A DNA stretch of 64,000 nucleotides from the NCBI GenBank assembly GCA_020466095.1, contig CM035807.1, positions 59,615,037 to 59,679,036 of the forward strand, in the 5' to 3' direction. The notes under the pieces are model-generated. The model was not told the origin of the DNA. It did no database searches and saw only the letters and a program-made list of their open reading frames with translations. Each line of letters starts with the position of its first letter. The stretch's first letter is position 1. This DNA comes from Chlorops oryzae (lineage: Eukaryota; Arthropoda; Insecta; Diptera; Chloropidae). The position numbers were made by a program, and so were the translations under genes. This document shows, piece after piece, positions 31,124 to 43,690 of the stretch.

Positions 31124-34100
31124 TCATAAAGCTTCGGAAAGGTCTACAGGAAGCAGGCAGAGTTTCGTGATAGGTCTTGTGACGACGCCGAACTGTGTCT
31201 TGACCTCGACGATGCATACGAGGCCATCATCTCCAGGATGCACTTGAATGACTCTCCCTTTTCTCCATTCAAACGGGGGCAATTGAGCGTCCATGACGAC
31301 GACAAAATCGTCGACCTTCATATTTGGTTGTGGTACCTTCCATTTATCCCTTTTGTGGAGACTCAAGAGATATTCTGACTTCCAACGTTGGGCGAAGCGA
31401 TGATGAAGAATTTTCACCTTTTCCCATCTCGTAGTGAGCGGCAAGTCTGCTTGAGGTTCTTCGGGCCTGGCGGTGAGAGGGGCTCCTCGAAGGAAGTGAC
31501 CGGGCGTCAATGCTAGCAGATCTGAAGGATCATCGGACATCGGAGTGAGGGGACGCGAATTTAACACCCCCTCTATGCGGGCCAGCAGGGTGGCGAATTC
31601 CTCGAATGAGAACTTATGTGGTCCGGCAACTTTCACAAAATGAAGCTTGAAGCTCTTGACCGCCGCCTCCCATAGTCCACCCATGTGGGGTGCGTGGGGC
31701 GGGATCATATGCCATTCGAAGCCGTGCAGCGAATATTTCTGTTGAAGGTCGTCAGCAGCGTTCGAAAGAAAACTTGCGAATTCAATATCCAGAGCGTTTT
31801 TAGCACCAATGAAATTTCGACCGTTGTCTGAAAAAACCCGTTTTGGCAGGCCTCGCCGTCCGACGAATCGATCGAACGCGGCTCGGAAAGACATCGTGGA
31901 TAGTTCTGAACATAATTCGAGGTTCACCGCCTTGGTGGCGAAACACACTAAAACGCTGACATAACCCTTTAGATATGGTGCGGTCCGAAGAGTAGAGGTC
32001 TTGATGTCGAACGGTCCGGCGAAATCGACACCGGTATGCGTAAATGGTAGCGACAACGTCGATCTCTCAGCTGTTAGTGCAGCCATCATCTGGGTTTTTA
32101 ATCGTTGCTTATGGATCGTGCATATATGACACCGGGTGATACAGCTCTTGATTTTCCGTTTCAAACCTGCGATGTAGAAGTTTTGTCGAACCATGCGAAA
32201 CATGAGTTGCGCACCGCCATGCAGGAGTGTTTTGTGGACGAAATCCAGATAAAGGCGGCAGAACGTTGACGCAGCCGGTTTATGATCGGATATCTCTCAT
32301 CGGGTGTAAGGTCTGCATGTATTAATCGGCCATTGACGCGCAAAAGTCCATCGTCATCGAGCATGGGGTTCAAGGGTAACAGTTCGCTCTTTTTCCCGAG
32401 AGGCTTTCCCTCGCTCAGGTCCTGATATTCGAGTGGATAGTGAAATGTTTGCGAACACAAAATTAGACGATTTCTCGCAACCGTCAGCTCGTCTTGTGAA
32501 AGTAGGAGTGTGGTCGGCCTCGGCGCGAGCTGTCTTCGCGCTTGCTTGCAATCGCAGTACAAATCCGAGTACTCTCATAGCTCGGTCGTAAGATGAGAAT
32601 CTGGCTAGGAGATCCACAGTCTCGGTGATGGTAGTGAAGGCGATCGTTTTTCGTTCTTCGATAATGGGGGGTATTGGCGCCTCAATTTGGGGCCATTTTG
32701 CGGGTGGCTCCACAAGCCAGGACGGTCCATGCCACCAGAGCATATTCTCATGTAGATCTTGCGCTAGCATCATGCGCGTTCCCAGGTCAGCCGGATTTTC
32801 CCGCGATCGAACATGGTGCCATGGAGTACTCCCGATATTGGTCAGAATTTGGGAAATTCTGTTCGCGACGTAAGTTTTCCATGCATTTGGAGGGCGCTTC
32901 AGCCAAGCCATTACGATCGAGGCATCAGTCCACAAAAATGTTTGATGTTCATGAATATGTAGTTGAGCGTTGACCGCTTTGATCAGCTTGGAAAGCAGAA
33001 CTGCGGCACAGAGCTCGAGCCGCGGCAAGCTGACAGTCTGAAGCGGTGCCACTTTGGATTTCGCCGTAAGCAAGTGGGCGTAGACTTGATTGTGGCTTTC
33101 GATGCGAAGATAAAGGGCTGCACAATATGCTCGCTCTGAAGCATCGCAGAATCCGTGAAGTTGAACGGAGGCGGTGGGGTCGTTATGGACCCATCTCGGA
33201 ATTCGGATTTGCTCGATAAATGGCAGATCAGTTACAAAGGTGTGCCAGCGTTCCAAAGCCTCAGTTGAGACTCGTTGATCCCAGTCAGTGCCTTCGAGCC
33301 ACAGTTGTTGCATCAGAACCTTGGCTCGAATGATGATCGGAGTCAGCCATCCCGCTGGATCAAACAATTTCGCAATATCTGAAAGGATCTGGCGTTTGGT
33401 GGTGGACTACGCGGCGGAATGAGTACTTAACTTGTAGGAGAAACAATCCATGACAGCATTCCATCGAATTCCTAACATTTTGGCATCACTGGCAGATCTG
33501 ATCTTCAAAAACTCGGCGTCGAGAAGATGCGAGGGGGCGACGTCTTCCAATAACGTTGGATGATTCGCAGTTATTTTCTTCAATGGAAACCCGGCGGATC
33601 CGAGCGTACGTATGAGCTGCGCTTTCGCCACACAGGTTTCTTCCAACGTATGTCCTCCGGCCAGGACATCATCGACATAGGTTTCGTTTTTCAAAATGAA
33701 GGCTGCCTGTGGAGCATCTTCAATGGAATCGTTTACCAGCTGATGGAGGGTTCGAATGGCTAAAAATGGAGCACAGTTGACGCCAAAGGTGACCGTTTTC
33801 AGCTCAAAGTCCCGGATCGGCGCCGTCTCATTTTCGCGGAAGAAGATGCGCTGGAATGCCCGATCCTCTTCATGCACTCGAATCTGTCGGTACATCTTTT
33901 CAATGTCCCCATTGAAGACGAAACGGTAGAGCCGCCAATTGAGCAAGAGGATGACTAGGTCTGATTGCAACACCGGTCCCACGTGAAGTATATCATTCAG
34001 CGACAGGGCGGAAGAGGTTTTCTGCGAGGCGTTGAAAACGACTCGTACCTTGGTGGAGGTGCTCTCAGGCTTCATCACTGCATGGTGCGGGAGATAGAAC

Positions 34101-36364
34101 GAAAAGAAATTATTTTCTCGTACAATCTCAAAATCAGGGCATGGTCCCATATGATCGTATGTGAGATACTCCGACAGAACGGAATTATAGGTGTCGCGCA
34201 TAAGTGGCTGCTTTGCGAGCCTTCCCTCCAGGCTCCTATACTGCGTCAGCGCTCCAAATCGTGACGAGCCCAAGCGAAGAGCGGCTTTGGAGAATTCATC
34301 CTTAAATGGTAGACGCACGACGTATCTACCAGCCGAATTCCTAGTGGTGGTTTGAGAGTAAAATTCTTCACAATAGATGTCTTCTGGAAGAGGAGGAGGG
34401 GAGGTCGTGATTTCTTCCTGCTCCCAAAACGATTTGAGTAACTCGTGGAGTGACTCGTGGGGATCTCCGGAGGAGACCTGCGTCGTAAACGCGTCGGTGG
34501 TTTCGCTGGCGATCGGGCCACTCAAATACCAACCGAAGACAGAATTCTGGGCAATAAGGCTTCCTCCGACATTCATCTTGACGCCCGGCCGCAGTAATTT
34601 CGGCATGATATCAGACCCGATGACCATATCGATGCGGGCTGGATTCATAAACCGGGGATCGGCGAGCTCCAACGATGAGATCTCGTGGGGATCCAAATTG
34701 GAGACCCTTTTGGCCGGAAGCCAATTGGTCAATTGCGGCAACACCACGGCGTCGATGTCTTCTTCGAACGAAGAACGAGGCGATGCGAGCGTGATGGTGC
34801 ACTCCTTTTTCGCAATTTGGGTGCATTGGCCACCCATGCCGGATACGTTGCAGATTTTATGAGTCGTCGGCAAGTTCAACTGCAAGTGCATGCGTTCCGT
34901 TAAAAATGTTCTCTGCGAACCTTGGTCTAAAAGCGCCCGGACTAGGAATCGTTCTCCATTATGTAGAATCTGCGCGATGGCCGTTGGCATAAGCACCTGT
35001 GTCTGACTGATGGAGACGTGTGTTTGTGTCTGAGACGTGGAGGGGATGCTCACGGAGCTCGAGGCCTCTGGTTGCGCATGGAAATCCGGCGGTTGGCTCG
35101 TCGGAGACGGGCCCATCTCCGGAAGAGATGTCAAAGAGGGGGTAGAGGCTTTCGTGTCCGTTGTTGCAGCCGCGCTCGCAAAATGCAACAAAGTGTGATG
35201 TCGCTGTTGGCACTTCGCACAGTTGTGTGTACTGGGGCATTTGGACCGTTGGTGATTGATAGCGAGACAGTTGAGGCAGCGCTTCGATTTTGTAACAAGT
35301 TTAAATCGCTCCGCGACTGGCATCTTCAAAAATTGGGCGCATTGGCGTAAGGGATGGTTTCCGTTGCACAAGGGGCACGACCCTGGAGTCTGATCCTGAG
35401 TGTGGAAAACGTTGGTCGATGAAGTTGATTGGTTTGCAGATAGAACCGGCGCTTTCACCTTCGTGAAGCTCGAAAGGCGTTCGACGACCTCATAGCGGTT
35501 GCTGAGAAATTCGTTCATCTGTTTCCACGTCGGCAGCTCTCGATGCGATGAGAGCGACTGCTCCCAATGTGCGATCGTAGCGGCTGGCAGGCGGCTGGAG
35601 CAAAAATGAACGAGCATGGTATCCCAAAAATCGACCACTCCTTGGCTTCTCGTCATGGTGATAAAATCGTTGACTGTCGTCTGAATTTTCAAAATTCCTT
35701 CGCTGGTCTCGTCTTCAATCGCTGGCAGATCGAACAAGGCCTTCAATTGGTGATCGATTAAAATGCGCTTGTTCTCGTACCGCGCTTAGAGAGCCTCCCA
35801 GGCGTGCGAAAAATTCGATCCACACAGGGGGTATCCTTTGACAATCGCTCCGGCGGCGCCTGTCGTTTTATTGTGCAAATAATACAGTTTTTGTACAGGT
35901 GGCAAGCTCGGGTTGTTGATATACACGGCCGTAAACATGTCACGAAATGCTGGCCACTCGTTGTATCCTCCGGAAAAATTTGCAACGTCACACGGGGGCA
36001 CTCGAATAAAATGATCTTCTGGCGGCATCTCAGCAGATGGGGGAGACGTCCTTGTGCTGGATAGTGGTGGATGTGAGTGCGAATGCATCCGTAGCAGATC
36101 CTTCAGCTGAGCGCGCACGATAACTTGGAGGTCGCGACATTCATTATACGTTCCTTGAGCCAGAGCGGCAACTTCATCATGCCATGCGTCGTTTGAGCGG
36201 GCCGCGTCGTAAGTCTCTTGAACCCGCCTCCAACAATCCTGAATTTCTTCAAATTTAATCTCGAGGAGTGACTCTGTTTGATTCAAGGGGTCAGACTGCA
36301 TGATAATGTCGCAGTAGCTTTTAAGCTGCTGTACCGCATCGTTGAATTTCAAATCAAAAGACAT
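31124..36364 (-). pseudogene. BEL gag-pol (gag, protease, RT, RNase H, integrase), four lesions
   Basis: The single minus-strand frame starts MSFDLKFNDAVQQLKSY. Gag: FSGGYNEWPAFRDMF near 35,970. Three zinc fingers (CPLCNGNHPLRQC, CLNCLAINHQRSKC, CAKCQQRHHTLLH) at about 35,370-35,185. Protease RALLDQGSQRTFL (the BEL form, D-Q-G-S) near 34,940. RT KVRVVFNASQKTSS near 34,050, GDIEKMYRQI near 33,910, ETYVDDVLAG (YVDD) near 33,680. RNase H LHGFCDASERAY near 33,150 and LWTDASIVMAW near 32,930. Integrase HTGVDFAGPF near 32,035, FSDNGRNFIG near 31,835 and MGGLWEAAVKS near 31,680. Lesions are TAA at 35,786, TAG at 33,407 and compensating frame changes near 32,510 and 32,265. All catalytic motifs survive. 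Confidence 0.93.
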
Positions 36365-37681
36365 GTCGGCAACTTTAATGAAATTGCGTCACAAAATCAG
36401 GTGCCGTGCTTCCGGAATAAAGATAAAAATTATTTAGTAATATCTCAGCAAAGTAACGAATATACTCGCCCACTCTTAAATTTGATTTTTCCAAATGATC
36501 GATGTGACGATGGATGAGCTAAGCTTTGTCAGGTGCGGAAAATACCGGTCGTAGGGCACTATGATGATCGAAGGCGTACGAGCACCCTTCAAGTCCGTCG
36601 CAAACGAACGTGTGGAAAATGCTTCGCAAAAGAAAATAAAATAATTTGCAGCCGTGGCAGTGAATCGTTCTAAATTCCTGCGCTACAATATAACTTTATG
36701 TTGACAGTACAGTGCGACCGATACCGACGGTAGCGCACTTCCAGTTCCAAACCTTTATTTTCGCAACACCCCCACAAATTCCTGCAACCCCAGATTCAAT
36801 ATTAAAAAATCCAAACGAATTAATAAATTTTATTAAAATCAAATTCTAATCTTTCAAAATATCAGTAAAATCAGCAATTCCAAGTTAAGAAATTGCAATA
36901 CGCCAAGAGACAAATTCGAATGATTTTTTCCTTATGTTTGCCCACTGTCGCAGAATTTCATGCACGCTGTCTAAGTCAATTTTTCGTACGCACGGGCAGA
37001 GCACAGGTTGCGCGTAAGCAGCGCACAAGCAGCAGAGGAAAAGTGAGACTTTCAATAGCGATCGACAGAACGACCGAACGACCGAGCTTCAAAGCGACGC
37101 TTTCAGTTGCCTTGTCACTGCGGCGAAAAGCGTAAAAAAACGAGAGCTTGTGCGTGTGTGTGGTTGCAGGCGAACCGCGATTTCAATAGCTGTGGCAAGT
37201 TCGGCCGCACAAACTCCACTCGATCACGTTTGATGTTCGACGCGACACACTGCGTGGCAACTGACCAACTCAACAATTGTCCCGTACGAAGTTTGACTAG
37301 AAGTACAGGCGCTATTTCCAAGCAAAGCAATGAAACAAAAAGAGGAAAAACAACCGCAAGGCCTTGATGCTGGCTGTGTTCGTTCGCAAAAAAGGGAACG
37401 AGAAAATCTAACGCTGCTGGCAGACCCGTTATATGGCTATTGGTCTGCAATATTCGTTGTGCACAAAAAACCACCACCAAAGGCGACACGGGTATCCGAG
37501 CGAGATAGGTGATACGAATATGAAGAGAAAGGATGAGTCGAAATGGTGCTGTGTGTCACGTGCCTGGATCGTGCTGCCCTGACCTTTCTGAAGGGCAAAT
37601 AGCAGTAAAGGGTGACCACACGTGGCGTACTTTCTCGATCTTTCCTCGCAAGGGTTGGTCCTCCAGAATCTGTTTCCAGGC
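36365..37681 (-). other. BEL 5' leader
   Basis: A leader of about 1.3 kb lies between primer site and gag start with no convincing ORF. Short frames have mixed composition. Confidence 0.6.
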
Positions 37682-37702
37682 TCCTGGCACGGGATCGCCA
37701 AA
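37682..37702 (-). other. BEL primer-binding site
   Basis: TTTGGCGATCCCGTGCCAGG follows the 5' LTR with a 2-base gap before TGGCGATCC. The same core is used by the gypsy elements here. Confidence 0.75.
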
Positions 37703-38322
37703 TGTTGAGATTAGGGGCAAGAGAATGAGTTGACGTACCTGATCTTCCGCTGCAGACTGGAGGGGTTGCCGTGTGCGATGGTTTCTCGTGCGACGCTTAC
37801 GCGACGCGGACTATTTGTTAGTTTTTAACGTAAATTTAAATTGGATGCCTTTTTGGCGGTAGTATAATAAAAATGGATCGTAATCGATAAAAAAAATAAA
37901 ATAAATCTGCCTTCTAGGCGATGTGGTCTTTTGTTTTCACTTTGTTCAATTCAGTGCACTGTCTTCTTGGTGTGATTTTTGTTATTTTTTTTTTTTTTGT
38001 TTTTTTTTTTTTTTGTTTATATAAATTCACTTTGATTCTGTTTATTATTTTATTTTTTAAATATTTTGACGATTTGATTTTTTGTTTAATTTTCAATTAA
38101 GAGATTTCGTTTCGATTTTTTGGCGATTTGATTTTTGTCGGAGGGCGACGTTGCGCGCACGAACGTTTTTGGGCGAGATTAAATTTTCGAATGTTCTACG
38201 TTGAACGGCCAGAGCTCGCTCGAGCTCGAACTTTTAAGTGGTACCAAGAAAAAAAAGGAGATTTGACTAATTCGCCGCGCTTTAAAGGTTCGGCTGCGTA
38301 GCTGCGGCGGCGAACACGAACA
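37703..38322 (-). repeat. BEL 5' LTR
   Basis: 620 bp, TGTT..AACA on the minus strand, carrying an A-rich run (T on the plus strand near 37,990-38,015). It is followed on the minus strand by TTTGGCGATCCCGTGCCAGG. Confidence 0.93.
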
Positions 38323-38327
38323 ATGAT

Positions 38328-38743
38328 AATTATGATATGTAAATAAACTTACTTTATTGGTCTGAAATTTGGAAATGCTTTAGTGTGTGTATGGTCTTGG
38401 GAACTCTAATTTACAACTAAAGGATTCAATATGGAAGGGAGGGCAAGGCGTAGCACGCAATCTAGAACGCTACCGGAAGTATCACGTTGGTCATGCGAGC
38501 TAGTAGACGTTCAAAATATTAATAAGTAGTATCTGGAGTCAGGTTTGGAGGATTTTTGAAATAGTAAGCCGTGTGCAAGAAATTTTTGTTGAACTATGGA
38601 GCTGAGTAAATTTATGGTGCAATGTCGTCAGATCCGAGCCCACAGACTGAAGCAGCCGGTACTGCCAGTGCACACGGGGCGATATATGCATTCTCTCTTA
38701 AGGGACAACATCTTATTTTCTGTCAGGTTCATAGCACATAACA
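38328..38743. other. Unassigned insert J, right part
   Basis: This is sequence between the BEL target duplication and the resumption of relic B/C gag. It ends ATAACA before GGAC. On the minus strand it starts TGTTATGTGCTATGAACC, which looks like an LTR edge. No protein domain is seen; the open frame from 38,596 runs across the junction into real gag and its first ~50 codons are not gag-like. Confidence 0.4.
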
Positions 38744-38747
38744 GGAC

Positions 38748-39450
38748 TCATGAGCCGGTTGCTGTCTCTTCATTAAAAACCAAAATATTGGGATCAGCTT
38801 TGTCTAACATAACAAATGAGACTAAAATCGTGAGAGTAAAAGAAGTCCTAAAAAGCAAAGTAAAAAGGGAATCGGTTGAATCAATATCTGCCAAAATAAT
38901 GGCGCTTAAACAAAATAACACAAATGCGGTTGACTACTCAAAAGAAATTGAGACCTTATCGGAAAGATTGAAAGCTGCTTATTTGGCTGACGACATTTCA
39001 GTAGAGACGGCTTAAAAATATGCTGCAAAAGTAGCATGTAAAAGCATTACGTAATAACTCAAGCTCATCTGAAACACGCTTGCTAATGAAAGGAGCTCAA
39101 TTTGCTAACGTTTCAGAGGCAATAACAAAATTTGAAGAATTAAGTTCCGAGCAACAGGAAACTTTTTCTATAAATTATATAAAAAATAACGGTCAAAATG
39201 GCAACAGAAGCAGGGGAAGCGGCCACCGAAATTATAATACAAACAATAATAGTAACGGCAACAACAGTCGTTCTTACTCGAACAATTATAATAACGGTAA
39301 CAACGGTCGCTCTTACGCAAACAATGGTCGCTATAATCGGGATAACGAAAATCAAAATCTAAACTTCAACAGGAATTATCATTAAAATTGCGGTAATAGC
39401 AATAATAACGGTAACGTTAGGGCTATATAGAGCACCTCGAAAAACCAAGA
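38748..39450 (+). pseudogene. gag C-terminal half, relic B/C
   Basis: RESVESISAKIMALKQNN and SERLKAAYLADDISVETA precede a stop at 39,013. MLMKGAQFANVSEAITKF restarts at 39,080 and ends in a Gly/Asn/Ser-rich basic tail (NNSNGNNSRSYSNNYNNG). The tail composition matches the Asn-rich RNA-binding end of gypsy A gag. Two or more stops. Confidence 0.8.
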
Positions 39451-39499
39451 GGGTCCTCAACAAGCCCAGTTGGGGAGCCTAAGCCAGAATTAAAAACTT

Positions 39500-41327
39500 T
39501 CACTATGTTGCATATTAATCTCAAATTCAGCAACTATGTGACTCTGGAAACACCTTTGAATGGGTATACAGCTACATTCTTGCTGGATACGGGTTAAGAT
39601 ATTTGCATCATTTAAAATAATCGGCTGAATAAAAATGATCTTGACCAATCTAAATTTTTTAACCTATCAGGAATAAGGGAGGGTTTAATCAAAACACAGG
39701 GGGCACTAAACGCAAACATTTTTATAAGCAATTTTGAATTTAAATTTGAATTTCATGCAGTGGAAGAAAATTTTCTGATCCCTTGTGACGGAATTATTGG
39801 GTTAAATTTTATAAAATTCTTTAATTGTGCTTTCGATTACCAAAATTACGGCCCTTGTTGGTTCATCTTACGACCTAATTTCACCAATAGCGATATTGCT
39901 ATTTCAATTTTGGACTCGCACGAGCCTAATGTCCTTTTTCTACTAGCTAGACATGAAGTGATACGAAAAATAACTATAAAATCCGAAGAAGAAAACATTT
40001 TGATTCCAAATCAAGAACTTATAAATGGTGTGTATATTGCAAACACTATAGTAAATTCACAAAACTCTTACGTTAAAATTATAAACACAAATGACAAATA
40101 TTTAAATTTTCGACTAAATCACATTGAAACTGAAAGTCTAAATAATTATTGGGTTTTGCAAATAAACCGCGTTAAGGACAAAAGCGAGCGGAAACACACT
40201 TTACTTTCAAAAATAGAAAACAATTGCGCCAATCTTTTTCAAGAAAAATTAAAAAATCCATGTTCTGAATAAACTGATGTTTTTGGTTTAGAAACCGATA
40301 TAGGGACTTATAATAATTTTTATAAACAAAAGTTACGTTTGAAAGATCACACGCCAGTGTACATAAAAAATTACAGAAGTCCCCATGAACAAAAACCTGA
40401 AATAAACAGGCAAATCAATAAAATGCTCAATGATGGAATTATTGAGCCATCGAACTCTGAATATAATTCCCCCATTCTTCTGGTTCCGAAAAAATCGCTA
40501 CCAAACTCAACTGAGAAAAAATGGCGATTGGTGTGCGACTATCGGCAAGTCAATAAAAAGCTAGCATCGGATAAATTCCCATTACCCAGAATAGACGATA
40601 TTCTGGATGAACTTGGTAGAGCAAAATATTGTTCCTGTCAAAATTTGATCTCCGGTTTTCACCAGATAGAATAAGACGAAGACTCTAGGGACATAACATC
40701 CTTTCAAGTGACCAAGGCTCTTCCCGCTTTAAGCGACTACCCTTTGGCTTGAAAATAGCCCCTAACTACTTCCAGCGCATGATTAATCTTGCCTTTGCAG
40801 GTCTTGGCCCAAACAGAGCATTTGTTTACATATCAAAACCAAATGCTCAACAAACAAAAATCCGTGTTTGACATTTGTAGAAAAACTAACCTTACTTTCC
40901 TCGGGCATAAATGCACTGATAAAGGCATTTTGCCGGACGATTCAAAAGCGGACAAAGTCAGAAATTACCCAAAACCAACAAACGCAGATGAAGCCAAAAG
41001 ATTTATCGCTTTCGTAAATTATTATAGGCGATTTGTACCAAATTTTGCACAACATGCAACACATATCACAAAATTAACACGGAAAAATGTTCCTTTTGTA
41101 TGGACAAAAGAATGCGAAGATGCGTTTAACTACCTTAAAATCTCCCTTCTGATCCCAAAAATTTTGAAATAGCCAGATTTCACAAAACCATTCTGCATAA
41201 CGACTGACGCCAGCAAAATCGCATGCGACGCAGTTTTGAGTCAGGAACAAAACGGCACCCAATTACCCATTGCTTTCGTCTCTCGATCCTTCTCTAAAGG
41301 TGAGCAAAATAAATCAGCCTTGGAAAG
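39500..41327 (+). pseudogene. pol of relic B/C: protease, RT, partial RNase H
   Basis: Protease: FLLDTG*DICII near 39,580 (stop inside the active-site loop) and CDGIIGLNF near 39,785. RT: YNSPILLVPKKSLP near 40,460, RLVCDYRQVNKKLAS near 40,540, FPLPRIDDILDELG near 40,580, FHQIE then a stop at 40,672. The YMDD stretch is deleted or unreadable around 40,700-40,850. Thumb LTFLGHKCTDKG near 40,890. RNase H: ITTDASKIACDAVLSQEQ near 41,200. The reading stops at KSALER (41,327). Protein cannot be made. Confidence 0.85.
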
Positions 41328-41339
41328 GGCCTGGAAGGT

Positions 41340-42987
41340 TCTTTGTCAACTTTTCCATTGGATTAAGGCGAGGCTTTAAGATCGCTGTTGGCGCGTAAAT
41401 TTCGACGGATTTAGATTATCGCACATGGGCAATTTTGGTCGCACGGCCATCGACGGGTGTACGTTGCACATGGAGAATTTGTGTTGCAAGGAAGTCGACG
41501 GGAACAGGTCGAACCAAGAATGATCTTAAACAATACTGATGCAATGTGCTGATTTATCAAAATGTTTAAATGTTTCAGCTGTGTTTCTCTACTTGGAAAG
41601 ATTGTTTTGCTTAGACATTTTTAGGAGCTCTCAAAAATTTTTTTTGATTTCTGTTAATCTTACATGAACATTTTTGCATTCCATAGTTACATTTTGTCCA
41701 GGTCGCAGCTACGACTCAGGTGTTTTTTCTTGATTTTTTTGTTATAAATTTGATATATTCTTAAGGCTAGTTTGATGCCAGTTAAATTAGCTAAAATAAG
41801 TAGAATAAGCTAAATTTCGGTGCTGTCGAAAATTTGGATTGTTTTGTCAATTTCATTAATGACATTTGCGTTTGGGTCCGATATCTTGGATTTTTGGCCT
41901 CCCATATTTAACTTATTATGAATAAGAATTGTAAGAAAAGTATTTATTTTATTTAAAGACAAATTTAATATTTGAATTATTTGAAAAAAAAAACTTGCAA
42001 TATTTACTGAATTTGGCAAAATCTGGATTAATAGCATATTTGGGATTTTTAATAAGTCCAATTTTATACTCCAAATATGGGATACTTTATTTTGAGACTT
42101 TATGGAATTTAATTAAATATTGTGCATCTGGGCGGAAGTTGTTAGGTTTCCAGTACCATTGCCATTAACTCTTTTATGAATTGTTCAAATGGGCTCTGTA
42201 TATTAAATTGAGCTTTTCCTCTTAGTCATATTTGATTGCAAAGTTTTGATTTTATATAATATAATGCAAGTGTTGGCTGACTTTTATTATGATTTATTTA
42301 ATTCAACGTGTAAAAAAAGTTGATGTTCACATGCGAAATTGCAATTCTGATAGAATGAATATGGTGATCTGGCCAAATCGCAATGGATCTGTTGCTAGTG
42401 TCTTCTGTTGGTTGAATCTTTGGGCTTCTTTTTGTTCTTCAATCTTTCAAGCTGGTCCTCTATGTTTTGAAGCGCAGTTAATGCTGCTTTTATTTTCGAT
42501 TCTGGTCGTTGTCGCGGTTGCTTTAGCTCGTTTTTTAGGAATGCCCGTCTTCGTATTGCTTTTGTAATTTTGCCACTTCGCTGCGTTGGTGGTTTAAGTG
42601 CTGGTATCACGGCTAGGTCGCTTTGACGAGGGGATGGGACCTTTTTGTTCCTTTTGTGATACTACTCTAGTGGAAGTGGTCTTGGGCCTGCTGCTGGGTT
42701 CTTAAGAGCCTCTTCCAGTGGAATCTGATTTTTATTCTTCGCTGCCTTAAGATGGTGATAGAAGCCGGATAATGTAAGCTTGATGCAGTCTTGACGCCAT
42801 TGGTTTGAGTTGAAATTTGGCGTAAACTCTTCGTCAGTGATGTTATTGTAGCCATGACCCCATTGGGTAAAGTAGGGTCTTCAGTTAATTTTAATTCTCT
42901 TCGGGATTCAAGTATGGCAGGCGTCCCAGGATGTGGTCAGTATTTGGTTCAGATCTCCTTCTTCCAGTTCGATATGCAGGATCGCCA
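41340..42987 (-). mobile_element. gypsy-type element D, 5' region (leader and small ORF)
   Basis: On the minus strand, TGGCGATCCTGCATATCG (42,987 downward) is a primer site after an LTR-like tract. Leader-like coding sequence with charged residues (LKNELKQPRQRPESKIK near 42,530) follows. A frame with MGGQKSKISDPNANVINEID near 41,910 then leads to hydrophobic residues and a basic tail. This resembles, in broken form, the pre-gag membrane ORF of gypsy A. It breaks at the end of relic B/C near 41,330. No gag or pol was found. Confidence 0.55.
42395..42855 (-). pseudogene. Charged leader-encoded fragment of element D
   Basis: Two minus-strand frames (42,855-42,667 starting MATITSLTKSLRQIS and 42,610-42,395 starting MIPALKPPTQRSGK) seem to be one broken coding stretch rich in Lys, Arg and Gln. 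The segment ALQNIEDQLERLKNKKK may form a coiled coil. I do not recognise the family. It sits between the primer site and the small MGG ORF, so it could be a leader protein or an insertion. Confidence 0.35.
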
Positions 42988-43690
42988 TGAAATATTATCT
43001 CCTGATAATATCGTTTGTATCGATTCCTGGCTAACTCTTTTGAGTAAGCCTTAGCCGCAATAATAAGAAAAAGATGTTTGGTATAGATTAAAGGAAAGGA
43101 CCAATATGCAGCAACAGCTAGTATCTGACATCCAAAACTTGTCTTTAGTTTAAAGTCAATCTTATTCTTAGTTTTAATACAAAATGTTCTGGCTTTTATA
43201 CTAATTTTAAGCGAAAGAACGTGGTGAAAAAACATATGTTCTCTTTGTTTTGTTTTTGGGTTTATTTGACTGTATCGCCAAATCTTCCCGAAAACACATC
43301 AATGTAATTGAATTCTAATCAGCTCAAATTCCGTGTAAAACATGCATGCTTAATTGCAATATTATTTATGCCGGTTTCCGACATAAAACGAAGGGCAAGG
43401 GTGCACCGCTGGCCTGCACTCGGAGCATGTTGCTGCTTGTGCGTTTTTTAATTGTAAACAACTGTTCGAGGGATTAATGACCGAGACAATTGTTTCTTAG
43501 TGCATTGGCCGAAAATCTGCATGGCATATGTTGGAAATTTGCTAGAAGGAGAAGCGTAAAAGAAACGAGTAAAAGAAATTGAAAGTATTGCACGATACTA
43601 GTATGTTTAAATGTTGTGCAGTGTAAAATGATGTTTATCATGTATTCTCACAACAACGGCACAAGCATGTTCAGTGTTGGTATTGTGACT
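42988..43690 (-). repeat. LTR-like region of element D
   Basis: Sequence directly upstream (minus) of the TGGCGATCC site; the right boundary is not determined. It contains an A/T-rich tract and short promoter-like AT stretches. No second copy was found in the window. Confidence 0.4.

Larger units (their letters stand above)
29614..38322 (-). mobile_element. Complete BEL/Pao retrotransposon
   Basis: LTRs at 38,322-37,703 (5') and 30,237-29,614 (3') start TGTTCGTGTTCGCC and end CTCAACA on the minus strand. The flanking 5-bp duplication ATGAT lies at 29,609-29,613 and 38,323-38,327. The body is 8,709 bp: primer site, ~1.3 kb leader, gag-pol in one frame (two stops, two frameshifts) and a third ORF after pol. 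LTRs differ at about seven sites besides poly-T length, so the insertion is young. Confidence 0.95.
38748..41327 (+). mobile_element. gypsy relic B/C, right part (gag C half to RNase H)
   Basis: The reading resumes HEPVAVSSLKTKILGSALSNI, aligned with NHETIAITLIKTKLKGTARNI of gypsy A, and goes through gag tail, protease, RT and RNase H. It ends at about 41,327 within RNase H. Integrase and the 3' LTR are missing. Many stops. Confidence 0.85.

Noticed and set aside
30588..31247. Several plus-strand open frames in the GC-rich BEL 3' region
   Set aside because: They lie opposite ORF3 and the pol end, are Arg/Gly-rich mirror readings, and contain no motif, whereas the minus strand has ordered zinc fingers.
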